64,000 nt of DNA from Streptococcus mitis (GCF_000722685.1 NZ_JPFV01000003.1:46965-110964); one strand, 5' to 3'; numbered from the stretch's first letter, positions 49,114 through 59,586 are shown. Numbers and translations are program-made. Notes: generated by a model not told the origin, from the letters alone.

Positions 49114-50361
49114 ATGACAGAATTTAATTTTGCTATTGACCAGATTGCCAATAATACAGTAGCTAAGGTGGATAAAACAACCCAAATCATCGAGACCAAT
49201 ACTGGCTCAGACAAGACCTTGACCTTCCTTGAGAAGCTTAGCCCTGAGCAGCAAGAAGGAATCAAGGCGCACGTGCCCCAGTTAGTAGACCAGTTTGTCA
49301 CAAATCAAAATGCTCTTTTGGATTTTGGACAATCTGCTGTCGAAGGTGTGAACAATACGGTCAATCGTATCTTGTCAGAACAAAAGAAATTGCAGATTCC
49401 TCAAGTAGATGATCTACTCAAGAATACCAACCGTGAGTTGCAAGGTTTTGTCGTCAAATACAAGAACGCTGAGATTGCTGAGTTAGAAGAAAAGCCAAAC
49501 TTTTTGCAACGCTTGTTTAACAAGAGCAAGAATACCCTACAAGAATTTTACTTTGACTCAAAAACAGTGGAGCAAAAGCTCGATGGCATGGCTGCCGAAG
49601 TGGTCAAGCAAGAAGATGTCCTAGCTCGAAATATCGTCTCTGCTGAGATGTTGATTGAGGACAATACCAAGTCTATTGAAAATCTAGTGGGAGTGATTTC
49701 CTTTATCGAAGCCAGCCAGACAGAAGCTGGCAAGCGTGCTGCAGAACTAAAGGCCCAAGCTGACCAACTCGATACAAGTACGGTAGAATACCAAACCAAA
49801 TCACAAGAATTGGCTCGTATGGCAGAAGTGGTCAATACACTCGAACAACAACATACTGAGTATGTCAGCCGTCTCTATGTTGCCTGGGCAACAACACCTC
49901 AGATGCGTAATCTTGTGAAGGTGTCATCTGATATGCGCCAAAAATTGGGCATGCTTCGTCGCAATACGATTCCGACAATGAAACTTTCCATTGCCCAACT
50001 TGGTATTTTGCAACAATCAATGAAATCAGGTGTCGTGGCAGATGCCATTGTTAATGCCAACAATGCTGCCCTTCAGATGTTAGCTGAGACCAGCAAGGAA
50101 GTGATTCCACAGATGGAACGAATTGCCCAAAGCCCGACAGTCGCTGTCGAATCGGTTACCAAACTGGCTGAAAGTCTGGTCGCTCAAAACCAAGGTATCG
50201 TCGCAGCTATTGAATTGGGACGCCAGAAACGTGCTCAACTAGAAACAACCATCGTCAAGTCCGCAGAAATGATCAACGATTCTGTCAAACTACGCGATGA
50301 GAAAATTGTCCAAGCCCTTCTAGACCAAGGCAAGGCCGCCCAGAAAGAAGTACAAGAATAA
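49114..50361 (+). CDS. telA: Toxic anion resistance protein (TelA family)
   Basis: A 415-residue soluble, largely helical protein of the TelA/KlaA family, first linked to tellurite resistance and now thought to act in envelope stress. Family landmarks: NFLQRLFNKSKNTLQEF near residue 128, VISFIEASQTEAGKRAAELKA near 193, and the C-terminal QNQGIVAAIELGRQKRAQLE near 365. AAAGGAG ribosome-binding site, 21 bases after the XpaC-like gene, so the pair is an operon. Confidence 0.9.
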   Translation: MTEFNFAIDQIANNTVAKVDKTTQIIETNTGSDKTLTFLEKLSPEQQEGIKAHVPQLVDQFVTNQNALLDFGQSAVEGVNNTVNRILSEQKKLQIPQVDDLLKNTNRELQGFVVKYKNAEIAELEEKPNFLQRLFNKSKNTLQEFYFDSKTVEQKLDGMAAEVVKQEDVLARNIVSAEMLIEDNTKSIENLVGVISFIEASQTEAGKRAAELKAQADQLDTSTVEYQTKSQELARMAEVVNTLEQQHTEYVSRLYVAWATTPQMRNLVKVSSDMRQKLGMLRRNTIPTMKLSIAQLGILQQSMKSGVVADAIVNANNAALQMLAETSKEVIPQMERIAQSPTVAVESVTKLAESLVAQNQGIVAAIELGRQKRAQLETTIVKSAEMINDSVKLRDEKIVQALLDQGKAAQKEVQE

Positions 50362-50368
50362 TACACAA

Positions 50369-50402
50369 GTCCCTGCACTGTCGATTTGCAGGGGATTTTT
50401 CT
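50369..50402 (+). terminator. Terminator after telA
   Basis: TCCCTGCA pairs with TGCAGGGG followed by ATTTTTC. Confidence 0.85.
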
Positions 50403-50488
50403 TGGTTTAGTAGAAGTTTTAAGGTCAGGGAATTCTTGCCAGATTTAGAGAGAATACCCTAGAAAACCTTTTCACTACTAGTCTTTTA

Positions 50489-50655
50489 TGATACAATGGA
50501 AGGAAGTAAAGGCGCTGTTTTTTCGATGTCGCAACGCCTTGGATGAATGAAAAGGAAGAGTCCCTATGGTTAAGCAAACAAGTCCCATGCAGAGAGCTAG
50601 ATTCGTATCCTTGTACCCAGTTTCAAAACCTGCCAATTTCCTTGGTGGGCTTTTT
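50489..50655 (+). ncRNA. Candidate small RNA upstream of hsdR
   Basis: An extended -10 (TGATACAAT at 50489-50497, -35-like TTTTCA at 50469) and a terminator-like hairpin CCTGCCAA (50629-50636) / TTGGTGGG (50642-50649) with CTTTTT bound about 150 bases with no convincing gene. It could be an independent RNA or an attenuating leader of hsdR. I do not recognise the family. Confidence 0.4.
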
Positions 50656-50673
50656 GCCTGATAGAAGTGGAGG

Positions 50674-53600
50674 ATGGACATGATGTACACGTTATCAAAA
50701 GAATTAGAACAAGAACTCATAGTTTCAGCGCCTGAGTTGCAGGCTAGTTATGCTGCTATCGTAGAATACCTAGAAGCTATCAACCAGAAAGAAGCATCTG
50801 GAAGCAATTCTCAGGAACTCCAGAACCAGCTTGCTATTCAGCTGAGACGTTTAGAAGATTTGGTGCAGGGCTATATCCAAATAAAGAAGAATCCCCATCA
50901 CTACCTAGATGCAGATAAAGATCTGACGGCAGCCTATCAAGCCATTAAAGGGACGGAGCAAGATCTTCTCAAAAAATTGCAACATCTCAATCAAGCAGCC
51001 TTGCAGGATTTCCATATCAGTCAGAGACTCTCTCCCAAAGATGAGACTGCTATCCCTGTAGCAGGAAAAGCTAAAACCAAACAGGAATTGGCTATCGAGC
51101 GGGATTTAATCAACCAGCTGACAAAGGGAGAAAGTCAATGGGTGTATCGACCTGAGCTAAATACAGAGGACCTCCTATGGGGAAACTTTTTTGCCAAGCT
51201 GGAAGCAAATAATGTTCGCATTTTGCAAGACCATCCCCTTACAAATTCAGAGAAAAATCAAATCAAAAACCAGCTCAATTTTGTCAACTTTTATGAAGCA
51301 GCCAAGTGGATAGCAGGGGAAAATGGCATTGCCAAGGTGCAGGTTCAACGTGAAGATGCTAGTTTAGGCACCATTCGCTTGGAAGTCTTGTGGAGAAACA
51401 ATGTCGCAGGTGGCAAATCCAGCTATGAGGTTGTCAACCAAGTCATCACAGGCGGAGAAGGGATTCGCCAGCGCCGTGGGGATGTGACTTTGTTAATCAA
51501 TGGTCTGCCAATGATTCAGATTGAACTGAAAAGCCGTTCTCATCCTTACATGGATGCCTTCCGTCAGATTAAGAAATACGACCAAGAAGGACAGTTCAGA
51601 GGCATTTTTTCAAGTCTTCAGATGTTTGTCGTCTCTAATGTCACAGACACTCGCTACATCGCAGCTGCCAAAGCCAACAAGCTAAATGAGCGCTTCTTGA
51701 CCAAGTGGGTCGATAGTGAAAATAGACCTCAACCTCAACTATTTGACTTTGCAGAGTCTGTCTTGTCGATACCGAGAGCCCACGAGATGGTCATGCAGTA
51801 TTCTGTCATCGATGATGACAAGAAGGCCTTGATTTTATTGCGCCCCTATCAAGTTCATGCTATTGAAGCCATCCGTGAAGCCAGTCGCAAGCGCCAGTCA
51901 GGCTATATTTGGCATACGACTGGTTCAGGAAAGACCCTGACCTCTTATAAGGTTTCGCGCAATTTGCTCCAGATACCATCCATTGAAAAGACAATCTTTG
52001 TGATTGATAGGACAGACCTCGACCAGCAGACGACCAGTTCTTTTCAGTCCTACGCAGAGAACGATATGATTGATATCGACGAGACCGATGATACGCAGGA
52101 ATTGGTTAAGAATCTGGCTTCTGATGACCGCCGTGTCGTTGTGACGACCATCCAGAAAATCAATGCTATGATTCGTCAGTTTGATGAAGAACGTCACCAA
52201 AAGGTCTACAATCGTATCAAGCAACTCAAACTAGCCTTTGTCGTCGATGAATGCCATCGTGCAGTGACTCCTGAACGCCAGCGCCATCTAGAGCACTTCT
52301 TTACAAATTCTCTCTGGTATGGGTTTACAGGGACTCCTATCTTTACAGAAAATAAACGTGAACAAAAAGGCGACCTTGCTCAGACGACCGAAGAGCAGTA
52401 CGGTGACTGCCTCCACCAATATACCGTCAAAGAAGCTATCCATGACAAGGCAGTTCTTGGCTTTAATGTGGAGTATCAGACGACCATTCCTGGTTGGGCA
52501 GAAGATGAGATTGACGAGGAGCGTTATGATGACGAAGGCCATATGCTTGCAGTATTAGATGCTATTCTCAATCGCTCAAGACGCAAACTCGGCTTCCAAA
52601 ATGGGGTAGGAAAAACCTATGAAGCCATTTTGACTGTCAAAAGCATTGCCCGTGCGCAGGCCTATTATAACCTGATTAAGCAAGTCAAAAATGGAGAGAA
52701 GTCTCTAAGCATTTCGGAAAATGTTAAAAAGGTCTTGCCAGATTTCCCTAAGGTTGCCATTACCTACTCTGTGACAGAGAATGAAGCAGACTCCTATGTC
52801 AACCAAGCATACATGGAGGAAAGTCTAGAAGACTACAATGCCATGTTTGGCACTCACTTTGGTCTAGCGACCATTGCTTCCTACAATAGTGACCTCAACG
52901 ATCGTTTGGCTCGTAAGAAAGAACGCTATGCCTTCCGTGAGGAACAGTTGGACCTGGTTATCGTTGTGGATCGCTTGTTGACAGGCTTTGATGCCCCTTG
53001 CCTATCGACCCTGTTCATGGATCGTCAGCCCATGAAACCCCAGCATATCATTCAGGCCTTTTCACGAACCAATCGCCTCTTTGATGAAGGCAAGAAATTC
53101 GGTCAAATCGTTACCTTCCAAACGCCTGACCGCTTTAAAGAAAAGGTGGATGAAGCTCTGAGTCTCTACTCAAATGGTGGTGAAACCAGTGTCTTAGCCC
53201 CAGAATGGCAGGAGGAGAAGGCCAAGTTTCTGGAGAAGGTTCATCAACTACTAGCTATCGCTCCAAGTCCAGAGCAGGTGCCTGATTTGGATACAGCTAC
53301 AGATGCAGAATTAAAACGCTTTGCCAAGGCCTTCCAAGAATTTGACAAGCTCCTATCTTCTATACAAGTCTATTCGGACTATGATGAGAAAGTAATCCTC
53401 AGAGAAATTGGCCTCAGCCTAGAAGACATCGAGAACTTTGCCGGCCAATATCAAAATGTCATCGAAGAGCTCCGCAGACGCAGAAAAGAAGACCAAGAAG
53501 ATGAAGGCGTTCTGCTGGATATCGAGTATGAGCTCGAATCCATCCGCACCGATGAGATAAACTATCACTATATCCTCTCTCTCATCCAAGCCCTGATTGA

Positions 53601-54042
53601 AAATCGAGAAAACCTCATTGGTAAAAAGGAAAAGAGTCTGGTAGATAACTATATCGAAGATTTGAACAAATCCAATCCCAAGTTATCCAACCTCATTTCC
53701 AAACTCTGGCAGAATGTCCAAGCAGATGCCAAGAGCTATCAGGGTCAGTCTATCATCCATAAGTTAGAAGAGATGATTGAGCTAACAACCCAGCAAAAGA
53801 TTCGTGAAACGGCAGATTATTGGCAGATAGGAGAGGATGAACTCCAGTTCGTAGTAGATAACTATCGTATCGGACGCGACAAGCAAAATGGTGAAAAAGC
53901 CATCACAGACTCTCAGAACTATCTGGCCTATAAGGAAGCCCACGGAGACAAGGCACTACCAAAACTCAAATACAAAAAAGCCCTCAAAGAGGACTATATG
54001 CGCGTGATTTCAGAGGATATCTTACCGCTAAGGGGGAGATAG
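50674..54042 (+). CDS. hsdR: Type I restriction enzyme R subunit with an XpaC-like N-terminal extension
   Basis: A 1122-residue HsdR. Residues ~1-135 are an extension rich in helices; ~60-120 ([13 protein letters not shown] ... [15 protein letters not shown]) align without gaps to the end of the XpaC-like protein at 48286-49092. From ~140 ([20 protein letters not shown]) the normal HsdR begins: nuclease motif IELKSR near 284, Walker A TTGSGKT near 415, Walker B-like VVDECHRA near 524, GFTGTP near 549, later helicase motifs ([22 protein letters not shown]). HsdR cuts unmodified DNA after ATP-driven translocation with HsdM and HsdS. It converges with fic, only 2 bases between stops. Confidence 0.92.
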   Translation: MDMMYTLSKELEQELIVSAPELQASYAAIVEYLEAINQKEASGSNSQELQNQLAIQLRRLEDLVQGYIQIKKNPHHYLDADKDLTAAYQAIKGTEQDLLKKLQHLNQAALQDFHISQRLSPKDETAIPVAGKAKTKQELAIERDLINQLTKGESQWVYRPELNTEDLLWGNFFAKLEANNVRILQDHPLTNSEKNQIKNQLNFVNFYEAAKWIAGENGIAKVQVQREDASLGTIRLEVLWRNNVAGGKSSYEVVNQVITGGEGIRQRRGDVTLLINGLPMIQIELKSRSHPYMDAFRQIKKYDQEGQFRGIFSSLQMFVVSNVTDTRYIAAAKANKLNERFLTKWVDSENRPQPQLFDFAESVLSIPRAHEMVMQYSVIDDDKKALILLRPYQVHAIEAIREASRKRQSGYIWHTTGSGKTLTSYKVSRNLLQIPSIEKTIFVIDRTDLDQQTTSSFQSYAENDMIDIDETDDTQELVKNLASDDRRVVVTTIQKINAMIRQFDEERHQKVYNRIKQLKLAFVVDECHRAVTPERQRHLEHFFTNSLWYGFTGTPIFTENKREQKGDLAQTTEEQYGDCLHQYTVKEAIHDKAVLGFNVEYQTTIPGWAEDEIDEERYDDEGHMLAVLDAILNRSRRKLGFQNGVGKTYEAILTVKSIARAQAYYNLIKQVKNGEKSLSISENVKKVLPDFPKVAITYSVTENEADSYVNQAYMEESLEDYNAMFGTHFGLATIASYNSDLNDRLARKKERYAFREEQLDLVIVVDRLLTGFDAPCLSTLFMDRQPMKPQHIIQAFSRTNRLFDEGKKFGQIVTFQTPDRFKEKVDEALSLYSNGGETSVLAPEWQEEKAKFLEKVHQLLAIAPSPEQVPDLDTATDAELKRFAKAFQEFDKLLSSIQVYSDYDEKVILREIGLSLEDIENFAGQYQNVIEELRRRRKEDQEDEGVLLDIEYELESIRTDEINYHYILSLIQALIENRENLIGKKEKSLVDNYIEDLNKSNPKLSNLISKLWQNVQADAKSYQGQSIIHKLEEMIELTTQQKIRETADYWQIGEDELQFVVDNYRIGRDKQNGEKAITDSQNYLAYKEAHGDKALPKLKYKKALKEDYMRVISEDILPLRGR

Positions 54043-54044
54043 GT

Positions 54045-55286
54045 TTAAAAATGGTCAGCAAGATAATGTTGGGAAGGTTTTCGACTAATGAGGGTCAAAA
54101 TTCCCCTCTCTTCAAGATGCAAGAAAGCATCCTTGACCTTTTTCTTAGAGTAATGCTGATTAGACTGATTGGCTAGTTGGATGATGCTTCTATCTTCTAT
54201 ACCATCTCTCTTATCATCGACAAAGAGCTTGGACTGAGCGAGGAGAAACAAGATGTATTTCTCAACTTCTTCCAGCCCTTCTGTTTGCTCTATCTTAACT
54301 TTATAGCGATGCAGTTGCTCTTGTTTTTCAAGGAGGGTTTGGATAATATTTTCCTGTCCTTCCTTTATAAAAGTCAACAAGGCTTCAACGAAGAAAGTAG
54401 CATCGGCACGGTTGAGATGGTCGCCAGTATTCCTAAAAGCCTTATAATAGTCTTGCTTATGGTGATTGATTTGTTGGGACAAAACCAACCCCGAAAATTT
54501 ATCGAGTTTTCTAGACAAGTACTTGGCAAGGATATAGCGTCCTGTCCGACCGTTACCGTCATAGAAGGGATGTATATTTTCAAAAAAATAGTGTCCAGCA
54601 CAAGCCTTGATAAGGTTTGGGATAGAATGGTCGTTTATAAAACGAATCCACTCTGTCAGCATAACCTGAATCTGTTCCTCCTTTTGAGGTGGGATATAGA
54701 TGACTTTGCCAGTCTTGTCGTCTTGGATAAAGACCGATTTCTGCCTAAAAAACTCTCCATCGAGTTCATCCTCGGGCGAGATTTCTCCTTGCGTTAATTG
54801 GTCATAAATCCTTCTGATATCTTCAAGAGATTGGATTTGGAGAAATTCATCCTTAAGGATTTGTTGGTACATTCGCAAGGTGGAAAGATGTTTGATTTGT
54901 TCGGTCTTATAGGGGTCTTCCTCTAGGAGTTTCTCCACATCGACCAACTCTTTACGAGTTGTATGGATACCTTCGATTTCATTTGTGGAAATAATCGATT
55001 GGTAGAGTTGTTCTTTATAGAACTGATCGTGGGCAATCTTTGGGAGGGTATCAGCTATTTCGCTAATTCGTTGAGACTGCTGTGAGATAGTTTCCATCAG
55101 TTGGGAAAGCCCAAGATGCAGGGTAACAAATAGAGGGTATTGACTTGTTTTGACAGTATCGCGTTGCATTAAATGAGGATAAAGAGATGTTCTAATGGAA
55201 CTGTATCCTTGTAAGCGTAGTTGATACTCTTCCTCATATTGGTCACGATGACTGTAGTATATTTTTCTAAGTTCTCTATAGTTCAT
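54045..55286 (-). CDS. Fic-domain protein (probable AMP-transferase)
   Basis: A 413-residue protein with an N-terminal Fic_N-type region containing an inhibitory-helix motif (TNEIEG, near residue 102, fitting [S/T]xxxE[G/N]), the Fic core with the full active-site motif HPFYDGNGRTGR near 238, and a C-terminal winged-helix region. All catalytic residues are present, so it should transfer AMP from ATP to a protein, held in check by its own helix. It lies inverted between hsdR and the abiH-hsdS-hsdM genes. Ribosome-binding site GAGGATG; extended -10 TATAAT at 55326-55321. Confidence 0.92.
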   Translation of the reverse strand: MNYRELRKIYYSHRDQYEEEYQLRLQGYSSIRTSLYPHLMQRDTVKTSQYPLFVTLHLGLSQLMETISQQSQRISEIADTLPKIAHDQFYKEQLYQSIISTNEIEGIHTTRKELVDVEKLLEEDPYKTEQIKHLSTLRMYQQILKDEFLQIQSLEDIRRIYDQLTQGEISPEDELDGEFFRQKSVFIQDDKTGKVIYIPPQKEEQIQVMLTEWIRFINDHSIPNLIKACAGHYFFENIHPFYDGNGRTGRYILAKYLSRKLDKFSGLVLSQQINHHKQDYYKAFRNTGDHLNRADATFFVEALLTFIKEGQENIIQTLLEKQEQLHRYKVKIEQTEGLEEVEKYILFLLAQSKLFVDDKRDGIEDRSIIQLANQSNQHYSKKKVKDAFLHLEERGILTLISRKPSQHYLADHF

Positions 55287-55343
55287 ATGTAGTCATCCTC
55301 GCATTTTAACGTTTTTTAACATTATATCACAAAATCAGCCCTT

Positions 55344-55546
55344 CTATTGTTTCAAAATAGGCAAAATTGAATAATAGAATTGTATATCTGCCTATCTAAA
55401 GTGCAAAAATGGCCAAAATTGAACAATAGGAACGAAAGGTGGACGCCCTAAAGTGCAAAAATAGGTAAAATCGAAGAATAGAAATCAAAAAAATAAAACC
55501 TAAAGTGTAGAAATAAGAAAATGGAGTAATAGAAAGAAGGAACATT
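55344..55546. repeat. Four degenerate 52-base tandem repeats between fic and abiH
   Basis: Units start at 55344, 55396, 55448 and 55500 (exactly 52 bases). Each has a conserved ~34-base part, CTAAAGTGCAAAAATAGG then nAAAATTGAAnAATAG, and an unrelated ~18-base part. The last unit runs into the abiH start. Position between divergent genes suggests a regulatory array; 52 bases is about five helical turns. Confidence 0.8.
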
Positions 55547-56617
55547 ATGGAAAAATTATTTATTATTGGAAATGGGTTTGACATAGCGCATGATTTAAAG
55601 ACTAATTATCTATATTTCAAGAAGTTTGTTTATCAGCAGGCTTATGGGAAAGATGATTTATTAGAGTCGTTGCAAAGTGAAAATGCCATAAAATTATATC
55701 TGAATAGAATTGATGAAGAAATATTGCTAGAAGAAATAGACGATTATAGTATTCCTGAAATGCAAAGGGGACCAGAAGGGGAAAAACTATATCCAGATGA
55801 TGTAGATTTGTATAAGTTATTGTACCTGCTAATGGGTCAAATTACGGAAACTGAGAAATTTTGGTCTGATTTTGAAGAGAAATTAGCAGATTTTAAAAAC
55901 GTGTCTATTGCTACCATGGATTTTCTGGATGATGATGGCGATTTTAATGGTTCTTTGATGGCTAATAATGCTAATGAGATAGGAGAAATTCTAGCTAAAT
56001 ATATAGATTATTCTTTAAATAAATTATTTAAACTGTGGATAGAAGAAACATATTCTGATTGGAAGGATAGAATTCTGACTAAAGGTGAAGAATCACACTC
56101 TAAATTATTAAAAGATACAGTTTTGAAAAATTCTGATGCATTATTTATCAACTTCAATTATACAAAAACGTTAGAAGATTTATATAGAATTCCTGAAAAG
56201 CAAGTTTTTCATTTACATGGAGTTATTGATGGGGGAAAATTTATTTTTGGACATGGATTTGATGATGAATTAAGTGATTTCAATCCTCTAGATGTAGGAG
56301 CATATCTTGAAGAAGTTGTTATAAAGTTAAAAAAACCAGTTGACAATGTATTGTCTAATTACAATGAACTTTTTGAAAGATTATCTTCTGTCAAAGAAAT
56401 TTATTTCATCGGTTTTGGAATTCGTTCAGAACAAAGATGGGTAGACAGTCCATATTTAAAAGCAATATTTAAGGAAACTCCAAACGCAGATATTTTACTT
56501 GATAGTTACTACCGATTTGGAAATATAGTACAAATAAAAAGAACTCTGAAAAAATTAGGTGCAGATAAAGCATATAAACTAAGATTGATAGATACAAGGG
56601 GCAATCAATTGTTATAA
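55547..56617 (+). CDS. AbiH-family abortive infection protein
   Basis: A 356-residue protein whose N terminus, KLFIIGNGFDIAHDLKTNYLYFKKF, carries the hallmark GNGFDxxH of the AbiH family, named from a lactococcal abortive phage-infection system. Further family-like segments are FINFNYTKTLEDLYRI (near 203) with LHGVIDGGKFIFGHG, and YFIGFGIRSEQRW near 286. The SIR2/nucleotide-fold look is inference. It lies 11 bases before hsdS and is probably in one operon with hsdS and hsdM. Confidence 0.87.
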   Translation: MEKLFIIGNGFDIAHDLKTNYLYFKKFVYQQAYGKDDLLESLQSENAIKLYLNRIDEEILLEEIDDYSIPEMQRGPEGEKLYPDDVDLYKLLYLLMGQITETEKFWSDFEEKLADFKNVSIATMDFLDDDGDFNGSLMANNANEIGEILAKYIDYSLNKLFKLWIEETYSDWKDRILTKGEESHSKLLKDTVLKNSDALFINFNYTKTLEDLYRIPEKQVFHLHGVIDGGKFIFGHGFDDELSDFNPLDVGAYLEEVVIKLKKPVDNVLSNYNELFERLSSVKEIYFIGFGIRSEQRWVDSPYLKAIFKETPNADILLDSYYRFGNIVQIKRTLKKLGADKAYKLRLIDTRGNQLL

Positions 56618-56628
56618 GGAGGAGATAT

Positions 56629-57795
56629 ATGACAAAGAAACCAAGTTATCGATTTGTAGGTTATACTGAACCTTGGGAACGGAGAAAGTTGGGAGAGATA
56701 TCATCGAGAGTAAAAGGAAATGATGGTAGAATGGATCTACCAACTCTTACAATATCTGCTGGACAAGGGTGGTTGGATCAAAGAGAACGCTTTTCAGGTA
56801 ATATTGCAGGAAAAGAGCAAAAGAATTACACACTACTAAGGAAAGGAGAACTTTCGTATAATCATGGTAATTCTAAACTTGCAAAATATGGGGTGGTTTT
56901 CCAATTAAATAATTATACTGAAGCCTTAGTGCCTAAAGTATACCATAGTTTTAAGATGATAGATGGGAGGTCTGGTACATTTTTTGAATACTTGTTTGCA
57001 ACCAAGATACCTGATAGAGAGCTGGGTAAATTAGTTTCTTCTGGAGCCAGGATGGATGGACTATTAAATATTACTTATGACGATTTTATGTCCATAAAGT
57101 TAACGTTCCCAAAGAATAATGAAGAACAAACTGCCATTGGTTCTTTCTTCCAAGATATTGACCAACTCATTAGTCTTCAACAGCGTAAGTTAGAGGTGCT
57201 CAAAGAGCAGAAGAAAACCTACCTCAAGCTCCTCTTCCCAGCCAAAGGACAAAAGAAACCAGCCCTTCGCTTCGCAGGATTTGAAGATGAGTGGACTAGT
57301 GTTTTATTAGGAGATATATCGGAATTATATCAACCAAAAACAGTATCTAGTGAAGAGTTACTAACAGAGGGCTTTCCAGTATTTGGCGCGAATGGTTATA
57401 TTGGATATTATAAGGATTACAATCATAAAGAAGATCAAGTTACCATCTCTGCGAGGGGAGAGGGAACAGGAACACCAAGCTTTGTTGAAGGACCTGTTTG
57501 GATTACAGGTAATTCAATGGTTGTTAATGTTGAGAAACAAGCTAATATTATTAAGCCATTTTTGTATGCTTTTTGTCTATCGTTTGATTTTAAACCTTTT
57601 GTTACAGGTGGGGCACAGCCTCAATTAACAAGGGAAGTTTTAAAAAAAGTAAATATTATGTTACCTTCTCTCCCTGAACAACAAGCCATCGGTTCTTTCT
57701 TCCAAGACCTAGACAAGGCCATTGCCAAGCAAGAGGAAAAAGTCAACCAACTCAAAGAAAGCAAACAAACCCTACTCAGAAAAATGTTTATCTAA
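56629..57795 (+). CDS. hsdS: Type I restriction enzyme specificity subunit
   Basis: A 388-residue HsdS with two target-recognition domains (about 20-155 and 220-340), each followed by a conserved coiled-coil spacer: EEQTAIGSFFQDIDQLISLQQRKLEVLKEQKK and EQQAIGSFFQDLDKAIAKQEEKVNQLKES (quoted here in part: AIGSFFQDIDQL and AIGSFFQDLDKA). HsdS sets the DNA sequence for both methylation and cutting. Only one hsdS and no recombinase gene are seen, so no shufflon is present in this window. Confidence 0.94.
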   Translation: MTKKPSYRFVGYTEPWERRKLGEISSRVKGNDGRMDLPTLTISAGQGWLDQRERFSGNIAGKEQKNYTLLRKGELSYNHGNSKLAKYGVVFQLNNYTEALVPKVYHSFKMIDGRSGTFFEYLFATKIPDRELGKLVSSGARMDGLLNITYDDFMSIKLTFPKNNEEQTAIGSFFQDIDQLISLQQRKLEVLKEQKKTYLKLLFPAKGQKKPALRFAGFEDEWTSVLLGDISELYQPKTVSSEELLTEGFPVFGANGYIGYYKDYNHKEDQVTISARGEGTGTPSFVEGPVWITGNSMVVNVEKQANIIKPFLYAFCLSFDFKPFVTGGAQPQLTREVLKKVNIMLPSLPEQQAIGSFFQDLDKAIAKQEEKVNQLKESKQTLLRKMFI

Positions 57796-57968
57796 GATAC
57801 AAAGACCGTAAAAAACCCAGTAAAAATAGGGAAATGGCACAGTCTTCGATGAAGGCTAGACAGTTTATCTTTTTTACCCAGCTTTTAGGTTGTGTTCAAT
57901 TCAAACAAATACCAAGACCGTAAAAAGCTACACCAAACGAATGAAAGTAGAAATTGATAGGAGACCCT

Positions 57969-59570
57969 ATGTCACAAACAGATTTATCAAGAGAACTCTA
58001 CCAGTCCCTCTGGAATGCGGCAGATATCCTGCGTGGCCAGATGGAAGCCAATGAATACAAGTCCTACCTCTTGGGCTTGATTTTCTACAAGTACCTATCC
58101 GACAACATCCTCCAAGCCGTCTGCGATAACTTGGACGAGACCTTTGAGTCCTTCCAGCAAGCGCAGCTTCTCTATGAGGAAAACTTTGCGGATGCAGATG
58201 TCCGTGAAGACCTCATCGAGGTTCTAAATGACGAGCTAGGCTATGTGATTGAGCCTTCTCTGACCTTTACCAAGCTGGTTCAGTCTATCCATGAAGGAAC
58301 CTTCCAGCTAGAATCTCTAGCCCAAAGTTTCCGTGATATCGAGCAGGCCAATGAAAAATTTGAAAATCTTTTCGAAGATATCGACCTCTATGCGAAAAAG
58401 CTAGGCAACACTCCACAAAAGCAAAACAAGACCATCTCTGAAGTCATGAAACAGCTCAACGATCTCAATGTGTCTGGTCATGCTGGTGATATCTTGGGTG
58501 ATGCTTATGAGTACTTGATTGGCCAGTTTGCCAGTGATTCTGGGAAAAAGGCTGGAGAGTTCTATACACCTCAAGCAGTCTCTCATCTTATGACTCAGAT
58601 TGTCTTTGCAGGGCGGGAGCATCAAAAGGGGATGTCGGTTTACGACCCGACCATGGGTTCTGGATCTCTCTTGCTCAATGCTAAGCGCTATAGTAAGGAA
58701 GCTTCGACGATTTCTTACTACGGTCAAGAGTTGATTACTTCGACCTTCAACCTTGCTCGCATGAATATGATGCTTCATGGGGTTGCGATTGAGAACTATC
58801 ACCTCAGTAACCATGATACACTAGACGAAGATTGGCCGACTACCGAGCCGACAGACTTTGATGGAGTTTTGATGAACCCACCCTATTCACTGAAGTGGTC
58901 AGCAGATAGTGGCTTCCTGCAAGATCCTCGTTTTTCAAGTTATGGAGTTCTGGCACCTAAGTCCAAAGCAGATTTTGCCTTCCTTCTTCACGGTTTTTAC
59001 CACCTCAAGCACAATGGTGTCATGGCTATCGTCCTCCCTCACGGAGTTCTCTTCCGAGGAGCAGCCGAGCAGAAAATTCGACAGCACCTGCTAGAAGAAG
59101 GCGCTATTGATACAGTTATCGGCTTACCAGCAAATATCTTCTACAACACCTCTATCCCGACAACTATTATTATCCTTAAAAAGAATCGCACCAATAAGGA
59201 TGTCTTCTTTATCGATGCTTCAAAAGAGTTTGAAAAAGGGAAAAATCAAAACAATATGACCGAAGACCATATTGCCAAGATTTTGGAGACCTATCAAAAA
59301 CGTGAGAATGTCGAGAAGTTTGCCCATCTAGCAAGCTTTGAAGAGATTGTCGAAAATGACTACAACCTCAACATTCCACGCTATGTTGATACCTTTGAGG
59401 AAGAACCCGTAGTTCCCCTCGCCGACCTCGCCGACCAGCTCGCAGAGATTGATAAAGAGATTGGTCAAGTAGAAGCCAGACTCGCTCACATGCGCAGCCA
59501 GCTAGTAGGCACAACACCAGAAGCCCAAGCAGAATTAACCGCCTATCTTGAAAAGTTGAAAGATATTTAG
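57969..59570 (+). CDS. hsdM: Type I restriction-modification DNA methyltransferase subunit
   Basis: A 533-residue N6-adenine methyltransferase. An N-terminal helical HsdM_N domain (~5-140) precedes the catalytic domain with SAM-binding DPTMGSGSLLL near 227 and the catalytic NPPYSLKW near 303; the C-terminal tail is a coiled coil for HsdS contact. The ATG at 57969 follows AGGAGA and is preferred to TTG at 57954. A 173-base gap with the 13-base direct repeat AAGACCGTAAAAA (57802 and 57914) separates it from hsdS. Confidence 0.95.
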   Translation: MSQTDLSRELYQSLWNAADILRGQMEANEYKSYLLGLIFYKYLSDNILQAVCDNLDETFESFQQAQLLYEENFADADVREDLIEVLNDELGYVIEPSLTFTKLVQSIHEGTFQLESLAQSFRDIEQANEKFENLFEDIDLYAKKLGNTPQKQNKTISEVMKQLNDLNVSGHAGDILGDAYEYLIGQFASDSGKKAGEFYTPQAVSHLMTQIVFAGREHQKGMSVYDPTMGSGSLLLNAKRYSKEASTISYYGQELITSTFNLARMNMMLHGVAIENYHLSNHDTLDEDWPTTEPTDFDGVLMNPPYSLKWSADSGFLQDPRFSSYGVLAPKSKADFAFLLHGFYHLKHNGVMAIVLPHGVLFRGAAEQKIRQHLLEEGAIDTVIGLPANIFYNTSIPTTIIILKKNRTNKDVFFIDASKEFEKGKNQNNMTEDHIAKILETYQKRENVEKFAHLASFEEIVENDYNLNIPRYVDTFEEEPVVPLADLADQLAEIDKEIGQVEARLAHMRSQLVGTTPEAQAELTAYLEKLKDI

Positions 59571-59586
59571 AGAGTAGGGGAAGAAT

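Noticed and set aside
50543-50680. 46-codon open frame before hsdR that ends on the hsdR start
   Set aside because: No ribosome-binding site and the frame crosses a terminator-like hairpin; chance or part of an RNA.
55344-55546. CRISPR-like pattern of repeats with variable segments
   Set aside because: Repeats are degenerate, variable parts are only ~18 bases, there are only four units, and no cas genes are present.
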